NCBI GenBank assembly: GCA_037043235.1
Contig: JAWRVZ010000468.1
Span: forward strand, 2,501 to 66,500
DNA length: 64,000 nt
Reading direction: 5' to 3'
Origin: Rhodeus uyekii
Lineage: Eukaryota; Chordata; Actinopteri; Cypriniformes; Acheilognathidae
This document shows positions 1 through 10,200 of this stretch, piece by piece (position 1 is the stretch's first letter; each line of letters begins with the position of its first letter). The notes under the pieces are model-generated. The model saw nothing but the letters and a program-made list of their open reading frames with translations. It was not told where the DNA came from and searched no databases. Both the position numbers and the translations under genes were made by a program.

Positions 1-479
1 TTATACTAAAAACGTAATTTACAAAATGTAACTTTTTACCTTGTATGATGTCAGATCTGTTTTATGTATCCCCCAATTTATTTCCGTTTGGGTTTTTTTT
101 TCAGACTTTTGTTTGTTATACAGCAATTGTTTGTTTTTCTGAAAGTTTAATAATAAAAAGAGGATATATTACAAAACATGCTGGAAACATGTCGACGACT
201 TGATTGAATGACAGATTTATCAACACGCGTACGAAAATTAGTTGGTTATAACCTGCAAAAACATGAGATGAGTATATGAGAGTTAAAGCAAAATTAGAGC
301 AATTAAATTAGTATATACGACAGTTTATGTATAAGAAGAAATTGTAAAACAGAAACATGTTCCCACATAAGGTTTAATGATGAGCATTTAAAATGTAATG
401 CCTTGGATGTCAGGGACTCGTAAAAAAATGAAATAAATAATTGTCAGGGACACGTGATGACGCAAAAGAATCAGTGACT

Positions 480-1266
480 TTTATCTTTTTTAGCGGTTCG
501 TTGCAAAGATCTGTTCGAAAGAGCCGATTCCATGAATTGAGCGTGATCTTCGCGGCCTCGCTCTCGTCACAGCGTCACCCGTGGACTCCGCTGATCCGCT
601 GACTCTGAGCGAACGGAAGGCTGGGATTTGTAGTGCCGCGATTCATTTAGTAACACGGGATTTAGCGCTTTGATGTTCTTCATTAAGTGCTACACTATCA
701 CCTACGCATTTAATCTCTAATCTTACATGTTTCTTTAGAATTATGTGTCAAAATATTGCTAGGGAGTTTGTCGGGTACGGTTTTTATGTCATAAACCCCT
801 TGGGCTAAGCTTAACTCGGAGAACTACATTACCCAGAATGCTGCGCGTGCGGGTTTAGAACGTTGGTATTTGTAGGATTTAAACAGCGCTGCTTCATGAC
901 CCTCCACGGTGTTGTTCTATAGAGAAACTACAACTCCCATGAAAGGCAAGAGGAAGGCTTCCGTGTGCCGACGGTCAGGTCTCTGTTGATGAGGTCGCAG
1001 TCTCTCAACACAGCAGGGACAGCAGCAAATGGTGAAGTATCAAACCCTAAGCGCTTTTAACGTCATTTCCATCATTTCTAATGCAAGCCGATCTGGACAT
1101 ATTCCATTGAGGAGTGTTAGGTGCACTTTCAGACGTGTCTTTGCTTGTCCTTCAGGGTTTGTTTGGACGTAATGGGTTGTTTCTGGCTTTGTTTACGTCC
1201 TTTAGCAGTGTTGTGAGTTTGTAGTGATAGCTCGGATGTGCCTCTGATGATTGTGTTGGTCTGCAG
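480..1266 (+). promoter_or_regulatory. acbd5: acbd5 promoter and 5' untranslated region
   Basis: The stretch from about 530 to 1000 is richer in GC and CpG than the AT-rich DNA before it and lies just upstream of the first coding exon. It holds three copies of a ZNF143/Staf-like motif: ACTACATTACCCAGAATGC continuing into TGCGCG at 823-847 (+), ACTACAACTCCCATGA at 927-942 (+), and a reverse-strand copy at 622-634. No TATA box is obvious, which fits a housekeeping CpG promoter. A non-coding first exon probably lies near 900-1030, because the coding exon begins after an acceptor (ctgcag) at 1266. The exact transcription start and first donor could not be fixed. Bases 1-480 show nothing but AT-rich sequence. 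Confidence 0.55.
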
Positions 1267-1271
1267 GTGTG

Positions 1272-4200
1272 ATGGAGTCGGTAGGTGTGATGGAGTCGGT
1301 GTGCGAGCAGAGGTTCAGTGCTGCTGTCAGAGTGATCCAGAGTTTACCTGCAGACGGTGAGTTCACCTGCCACAGGTGTGCCCCTGCCCCCCACTGAGCT
1401 GATCTTCTGTGCCTCTAAACTGGGGATTTCACACGTTTGAAAGCATGCTCTTGAACTTCACGTGCTTTCCTTTAGGAGACAGCAGTGTGTGGTGATTATC
1501 CTCTCTGATAATCCACATCTGCACACTTAACCGGTTCTGTGACTTGTGCTCTTGGTTACTGTAGTAAAACTGTTGGTCATTTTTCTTAAAGGGCCGGCAG
1601 TGACAAGCTGTTGTACCCTAAAAGGTACAACTTTTGCACGCCTTTCTTTCATTCACAGGTGTATTAACAACAGCAGAACATGGCACAATCCATTCTAACT
1701 TCTTTTCTTTTTTCATTTATTTATACATTTTTAGATGCATTACATCTAAAGAAACCGGATAGAAATGGGTACAGGGGGAGACAAAAAGACACTGAAATAT
1801 GTAACGATAGAAAAAAAATGCCAGATAGATAAGATAGAATATATGCACATATTGTTATAAATAAATGTGATGTTATTGCAATCAAGAGGTGCGTAATTTT
1901 TTGGTCCAGATCTTGTCAGTGCAAGAGTCCATCTCTCTATAAAGCCCCTAAAGTTTATATATTCCTCATATATAAATATATGGCTGTGAAATAAATGTCT
2001 CTTTCTCCACATCAGGTTCATTTCAGCCTTCCAATGACATGATGCTGAAGTTTTACAGCTACTACAAGCAAGCGACACAAGGCCCCTGCAACATCCCCCG
2101 CCCGGGATTCTGGGACCCCGTCGGCAAAGCCAAATGGTATTGAAGACATTTATGAAGAAATGTTTGGCTATAAATGTTAATAGTTTCTTTAAAGGTGCAG
2201 AAGTGTATTTTAATCCCCGTTCAAGAGGGCGATATTTTGCCCTTTTTCCTACATATTTAGCGTTATTGCTTTATCTCTCTTCAAACTCTGTCAGTACAAC
2301 TCTGGGCTGCGTTATTTGTGAATTACGTTGATGACGATGGTCTCGCAATGCTTTTGGGAGAAAAAGGCCTGTTTACTTCCAGTCTCTATGAAGCCCCTCC
2401 TTCCTGAAAAGCACAATGTGCTCTGATTGGTTGGCTGGACCGGTGGGTGAGCTGTGATTGGTCGTCTGGACAGGTGGGTGAGCTGTGATTGGTTCGCCGG
2501 ACCGGTGGGTGAGCTGTGATTGGTCGTCTGGACAGGTGGGTGAGCTGTGATTGGTTCGCCGGACCGGTGGGTGAGCTGTGATTGGTCGTCTGGACAGGTG
2601 GGTGAGCTGTGATTGGTTCGCCGGACAGGTGGGTGAGCTGTGATTGGTCGTCTGGACCGATGGGTGAGCTGTGATTGGTCGTCTGGACCGATGGGTGAGC
2701 TGTGATTGGTCGTCTGGACCGGTGGGTGAGCTGTGATTGGTCGTCTGGACCGGTGGGTGAGCTGTGATTGGTCGTCTGGACCGATGGGTGAGCTGTGATT
2801 GGTCGTCTGGACCGATGGGTGAGCTGTGATTGGTCGTCTGGACCGGTGGGTGAGCTGTGATTGGTCGTCTGGACCGGTGGGTGAGCTGTGATTGGTCGTC
2901 TGGACCGGTGGGTGAGCTGTGATTGGTCGTCTGGACCGGTGGGTGAGCTGTGATTGGTCGTCTGGACCGATGGGTGGGTGGGAGAGCGAGCGAGCTGCGA
3001 TTGGGCGGCCGGACCGGTGGGTGGGTCGATTAGTCGAAATTAAGATCTTTTTGATGAAATCTGAGATCTATGTCGCTCCATTGACAGATACACAAAGTTC
3101 ATAAAGAGATGGTAAATGAACCAATGAGGTTCATTCTGGTGTTACGCAGCACATTTGAGCTTCTGTTAAAACCAGAGGTTTGTTTTTGCTCGTCAAGCAT
3201 GTTTATGTTTGCTGATCAGTGTTTAACGAATGAAAGCCTGAATTAAAGAAGCTTTTGTGCGTAGCTGCATTGCACTCTCTTAGTTTCTGAAAACCGTTCT
3301 CCGTGAAACGAGCAGCACCGATAAATGTTGGGATTATAATGTTATGTTAAAGAAATAGTGTTTAAATTATTCTAAGTTCATAAGCCTTAGGAAGGTCAAA
3401 CAATTGCGTCAACACTGTCTCCTCTAATGCGCTCAATCAGGCCTACATCCTATTTTGCATATTCTGTGGACTATATGGGATTATATTAAATGAGTAACAT
3501 TATGACTCCACATGAAAACACTCACTGAAGTCCAAACGAGTCGTTCGTTGTGGTTCTTGGAAAGTGTATTCTGTTTAATTAAATATCTCTGTTTGGTTTG
3601 ACCTTGAGCTTTGTATCATTGCTGATCTTTTTTTATGCTCAATGTTACACATTAACTAAAGATAAAGTGAAGAAGCATAATATCGACAAACTATCATTTG
3701 AAAGCTTAAAAGCTCTAGTTTGTGTGAAACAAACATGAAAGATTGATAGCTATTTTTTTGCCATGAGTTCAACAGTTAACATCTATTTGCTTGTTACAAA
3801 AAGGTCTGAAATTGTTTTAAGTCTCAATAGCTTGTGTGTTTTCTCACATGTTGGTTCGAGTGAATTTAAATCAAATGTGCGTCAGATCAATGGTATAGGG
3901 AGAGTTTTTCTGTCAGTAATGTGTCTGATGCCTCTAGAGGAACGGTTTGGTACTGCGTTCAAACACAATCTGACTGAAAGCTCATTTTTTGCAATATTAA
4001 CCTCAAATTTGGAGCACAACTTCAGATTTTTGCCTTTTTTCTTTCTGTTCTAGAGTTGGTAAAATATGTTTGTTTTTTTACATTTTCAAACTTTTCTTTA
4101 AATATCTTTAAATGTTAAAAAAAAATTCTTTTTGACTCTTTTTAAATGACAAATTTGGAGCACAGCTTCACATTTTTGCCTTTTGATTTTCTTTCTTTTC

Positions 4201-7200
4201 TATAGTTGGTAAAATGTTTGTTTTTTTACATTCTCAAACTTTTCTTTAAATATCTTTCTTTAAATGTTAAAATTTAAACATCTTTTTAAATGACAAATTT
4301 GGAGCACAACTTCACATTTTTGCCTTTTTTCTTGCTTTTCTATAGTTGGTAAAATGTTTTGTTAAATTTTCAAACTTTTCTTTAAATATTTCACATTTGT
4401 TTCTCTTGTACATTGCTCTACCAAGTGTCTGTGCTCCAAAATATTGAAGATTGTCCCTAATTTAGGTTGGAAGTGTTGGGGTTTGTGCGGCGTGAGTTTA
4501 GACTCGTGTGAATGACCGGTTAAAGTGAGCCGTTGGAAGTTCAGCGAGATAACCGATCACTATCAGTAACCTCTGATTGTTTTGATATTTCTGCACTTGT
4601 TCTTCTGCAAAAACCTGTTTTAAAGACTTTTACATTAAAGTCTTTAGTGTAGCTGGTGGTTCGTTGAGAAATTCAGCTTTTCCCAAACATGGAAACATTT
4701 ATTATGTTCCATTCAAAATGTTTCATTTTCTGCAGGAGATATGGTTGTGACCGTTGACGTGTAGATTATCTACCCTGTCTTGTGTTTAGGGATGCGTGGA
4801 ATGCTCTTGGAGAAATGCCCAAAGAGGAGGCGATGGCGGCCTACGTGGATGACTTGAAGCTGGTACGATGCTCTGCGTTCTTGAGCCGTGTTTGAGGATG
4901 TGGTGTTTTGCTGTAACATGGTTGTGTATTTGCTGAGCAGATTCTGGAAAGTATGCCTGTAACGAATGAGGTGGAGGAGCTTCTGCAGATCATCGGACCG
5001 TTCTATGAGCTTGTGGATGAGAAGAGGAAGCTGACACAGGTGTCGGATCTGAGCTCAGGTAACCAGACCAACACGGCCCTCGCCGGGGAATCAAACATCT
5101 ATTGTGTTTCGACCAAAAATGACATTTCTATTACAAATATGATGATTTTTTTTTTTCGTTTTTTTATTGGTAAGAACATTTTATAATGTATGCACTTGAA
5201 AAAAGTTTTATTATTTTTAATGACATTTCTATTACAAATATGATGATAAAAAAAAAATGAATTTTTTTTTATTGGTATAAAAATATTTGAACCAAAAAAA
5301 TCCTTATCCCTGCCAGAGCAGCTTAATATATTCACTTACATATAAAGTACGATTGAGCCATAGAATGAACAGTGGAAGTAACAGAAGCTCCTAAAATAAC
5401 GAACCGGTATCGCTCCTCCGTATCAGCAAGTGCCAAAAATAAACGTATTGTATCGGACTCGTTCTGGGAGAGTCCTTAAAATGTGTTACACTTGTAATAA
5501 ACCACAAGTAATGAAGATGTAGCATCAGCATGAATGATTCATAAAAACATCACGTCAAATTAAAAACTGTTCACGCTATTCTCAGTTACGTGTAGAAAGC
5601 CTGAAGTTTGTCTTATGAACAAACATCATTAGATAATTACGCTTATGACAAAATATATTTGCATTTTCAATTGGATTTTGGTCATTTATTTAGTATGGAT
5701 AAAATAAAATTGCCATTTAATAAAAATAAAATGTATGAATTAAATGCTGCTTGTTTGTTTGTCTTTAACTCTTTATTCATCAAAGGTCAGTGACGAAATA
5801 TCATAGTTAGAACAAAAATATTAAGCAGAACATTTATTTTCAACAGTTGATGATCATAAATGTTTGTTGATCATCAAATCGTCATATGAGTGATTTGTGA
5901 AGGATCATGTGACACTGAAGACTGGAGTAATGATGCACTGTTTTACTGTATGATCTAATAAATTCAGCTTTAATCACAGGAATAAATGACACTTTACTAT
6001 ATATTCACATAGAAAACAGCTGTTTTACACTGATATAATATTACACTGTTTTACTGTATGATCTAATAAATTCAGCTTTAATCACAGGAAAAAATGACAC
6101 TTTACTATATATTCACATAGAAAACAGCTGTTTTACACTGATATAATATTACACTGTTTTACTGTATTTATCATCTAATAAATTCAGCTTTAATCACAGG
6201 AATAAATGACACTTTACTATATATTCACATAGAAAACAGCTGTTTTACATTGATATAATATTACACTGTTTTACTGTATTTATGATCTAATAAATTCAGC
6301 TTTAATCACAGGAATAAATGACACTTTACTATATATTCACATAGAAAACAGCTGTTTTACATTGATATAATATTACACTGTTTTACTGTATTTATCATCT
6401 AATAAATTCAGCTTTAATCACAGGAATAAATGACACTTTACTATATATTCACATAGAAAACAGCTGTTTTACACTGATATAATATTACACTGTTTTACTG
6501 TATGATCTAATAAATTCAGCTTTAATCACAGGAATAAATGACACTTTACTATATATTCACATAGAAAACAGCTGTTTTACATTGATATAATATTACACTG
6601 TTTTACTGTATGATCTAATAAATTCAGCTTTAATCACAGGAATAAATGACACTTTACTATATATTCACATAGAAAACAGCTGTTTTACATTGATATAATA
6701 TTACACTGTTTTACTGTATTTATGATCTAATAAATTCAGCTTTAATCACAGGAATAAATGACACTTTACTATATATTCACATAGAAAACAGCTGTTTTAC
6801 ACTGATATAATATTACACTGTTTTACTGTATGATCTAATAAATTCAGCTTTAATCACAGGAATAAATGACACTTTACTATATATTCACATAGAAAACAGC
6901 TGTTTTACATTGATATAATATTACACTGTTTTACTGTATTTATGATCTAATAAATTCAGCTTTAATCACAGGAATAAATGACACTTTACTATATATTCAC
7001 ATAGAAAACAGCTGTTTTACACTGATATAATATTACACTGTTTTACTGTATTTATGATCTAATAAATTCAGCTTTAATCACAGGAATAAATGACACTACT
7101 ATATATTCACATAGAAAACAAATAAAAAATATTACTATTTTACTGGATTTATGATCTAATAAATGAAGTCTTGCTGGGCATAACAGACATCTGTCAAAAA

Positions 7201-10200
7201 CACACAAACAGCAGTGTTTCTGTAAATAGTTATAACCTCTTGTTTGGACGAACTAATTACTGCTTTGTTTCATGCTCAGCGCGCTTGGAAAGATTTGCTA
7301 GGAAACTGGAAGGCAAGTGAATATCAGTGTGTTTCCTCCGTTATTAGTGCCGTCGTCCCGCTGCTTCCCTTCACCCTCAGCTGTCATTAGCGTAGATTGC
7401 TAGCTCTTGTTCAGGGTCGTAGTCCCGAGAGAACAGACCTTTTAGAAAGCGTGCCTATCGAGTTTCAGAACGCTTCCTCGAGCGTCATCGTGCACGTGTT
7501 GTTGTTTTGGCCAGGGTTTGGGAGCCTGCTGACATCCCCACCCAAAAGTGTCACAAAAAGCTTCATCAGGACCATGGAGATGAACGGCAGCCTGGACAGT
7601 TACTCCGTCAAAAGAGCAGAAGTGCCAAAGACTCAATCAATAGAGCTGGAAGATGGAGAAGAGGATGATAATGAGGAGGATGAAGACGAGAAAGATGAAG
7701 AAGAGGTGAAAAAGGGTAAATATTGTGATTAATTCTGTTCATAAGAATCAGAAATTTCCTCATGCAGTCGTAACCTAAAACCCCGGGAACGGGATTGCGT
7801 CTCTCTCGTCTACTTGAAAATCTAGAAAATGAGTGTCTTTATTATTATTTTTAACTTTTAAACCTGTTGTTGGAGACCGTCAGAACTAAATTAAGAAAGT
7901 TGCATAGTCTTGAGAAGTCGTACGCTAAAGGTGGAACTTCTCCAGACTATTTTGAGATTGCTATGTTGTTGTGGGTCAGTCCAGAAACCACCGTTTGGCA
8001 GTGGAAAACCGTATGGCACTGAGCAGTTTTGCACTGGGAAGCAACTCTAAATTGCTTATAAATAATGCATCCACTAGTAATACATTTGCTTTGCCAATGA
8101 CTTTGTTGTTTTTAGCTTCACAAGCGAAGAAAAGGCCTTCAGCAGGGAGACCTAAAGCACCCGTGTCGAATGGAGGGGTCCACACCAACGGGACAGTGTC
8201 TGATCTGAACGGGCCAGCGCCGGAGAGCGTTAACCATGACGCAGACATCAGAGAGCTCAACACACACATCACAGGTGAGGAGACGGGGATCTGCTACCAA
8301 CATGACCACTATCTGAAGGTCCCAAAGACTCAATGTCCTGCGTTTGAAACAGAAGACGTGTCCGGCTCTCATCACGTGGCCAGTGATTCGGACAGCGAGG
8401 TGTTCTGCGACTCCGTCGACCAGTTTGGTGGAGAAGTAAGTAGATGTCAGCATCATGTCTGAATCATTACTGAAGTTTTGGTCATTATCTAGTGTCCGTA
8501 GACCTTATTCAGAGCAGCGCCATGATCGGTATGAAAGCGATAGACTTAACGCGTTTTCAAAGCCGTCTGCTATTACAACATTGTGTAAAGCTCCTGTTTC
8601 TCAAACAGTAGAGAGTGGCGCTTGCAACGCCAAGGTCATGGGTTCGATTCTCAGGGAAAGCATGAGCTGATTGGAATGTCAAAGTGTTTCTTGAATGCAA
8701 TGAGTCTGATAAATGCAGAAGAATAAATGGATAATTTTCACAGCTTTTTGTGAGATTTTGGCAACTGACATCTCGTCAACAGAACTTTAAATATTATTGC
8801 AACCCACTGAAGAGGTGCAGCCTGTTCCTCACAGACTCACTTTCATTCCCCATTAACAAAAGAAAGCAATCAAAGATGACGTTGTTGTGAATAAGATCTA
8901 TAGTGTAGCAATGCTTCAAATCCAGCCGCTTCCTGTTGGCCAAATATGTATCGGGAAATCTTTCCCCCCCTCAAGTGAAATTCCCAATCGCCTGGATTCC
9001 TAATAAAATGACTGGGTTTCTCCAGCACAAATGTAAATGTGAGCACCTCTGCAACCGTCAGCTTTTGTTCCCGGCCGGCAGGGATCTGAGGTCCAGAGCC
9101 TCGGCAGACTGACCTCCGCTGAGCAGCAGGCGCTGGGGCGAGAGGACGGCGTGCGGCGCGGAGGAGAGGACGAGCAGAGCGGCACAGGAGGAGCTCAGAG
9201 ACGAGCACTTCCTGTCAACAGAGCCAACAGTTCTGCGGTCAGGAGGGCGAGAGGTGAAACTCTAGCACACATATACAATCTTTTTATTTTTACACTCACA
9301 CCGAAGGTCTTTTATTCTTTTCTTAAGAAGTACGTGTGCAATAGTGGTCACTAAGTCTTTAAATTTAGACTTTTTTTATGTCATATTAAGTCAACTTTGT
9401 CCTGTTTTTGTTCAGTCGAGTTTTAGTCGACTAAATGCTTGAGCATGTTGGTCTAGTATTAATAAATAAGGACTTGTCCTTATTACAAAATACTTTTTTG
9501 TAATGCTGCATAATGGTTAAATCGATAATCCTGATTATTTGGCTCAAAAATAAGGAATTATAATAAATAGAAATGTATTTTTGCACTTTCACCTATAAGC
9601 ACAAATCAAGAGAATGTAAACCTTTATGCGTGATTTATCTGAATAAATTAATTAAAATAAATTAAAATAACTGTAATAAAGCAAGGCAGTACATTTTATT
9701 TTTGGTATTAAAAATAGGAACAAAGAAACAAATTACAAACAAATGGATAAATGCAAATAAAATACATTCTTCAGGTAAAAGTAGCCTAGGTTTTTTAATG
9801 TAGTAAATGCTGCAGGAATTGAAAAATCAAATGTAAAAATAAAACACTGAATTAATAAAATCTAAATCGATTCATATTAAAGATACACAAGTGATTCATT
9901 TAAAAGCAGTGTATTATTTATTTTCATTAAAGTCAAGTTTTTTATCGAGTTTTAGTCGACTAATGCCTGAGCATTTTGGTCTAGTATTAATAAATAAGGA
10001 CTTAGTCACATTGTTGTAATGCTGCATAATGGTTAAATCGATAATCCTGATTATTTGGCTAAAAAATAAGGAATTATAATAAATAGAAATGTATTATTGC
10101 ACTTTCACCTATAAACACAAATCAAAAGAATGTAAACCCTTATGCGTGATTTATTTGAATAAATTAATTAAAATAACTGGCAGTCTTCTGTAATAAAGCA

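Noticed and set aside
2418..3030. CRISPR-like or satellite array
   Set aside because: Units are directly adjacent with no unique spacers, and the host is a vertebrate. It is a minisatellite.
5951..7157. Second CRISPR-like periodic array
   Set aside because: The whole 108/112-bp unit is repeated with no variable spacer, and it lies within a known type of interspersed element.
7971..8115. acbd5 exon extended upstream of 8116
   Set aside because: The frame is open, but the TTTTTAG acceptor at 8115 restores phase 1 from the exon ending at 7715. The upstream residues do not resemble the family.
8590..8735. tRNA gene
   Set aside because: Only the B box is good; the acceptor and anticodon stems do not pair, and the same module recurs with SINE tails.
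8870..9208. Reverse-strand frame of 112 residues
   Set aside because: It is the antisense shadow of the acbd5 exon at 9082-9253, which joins in phase with its neighbours.
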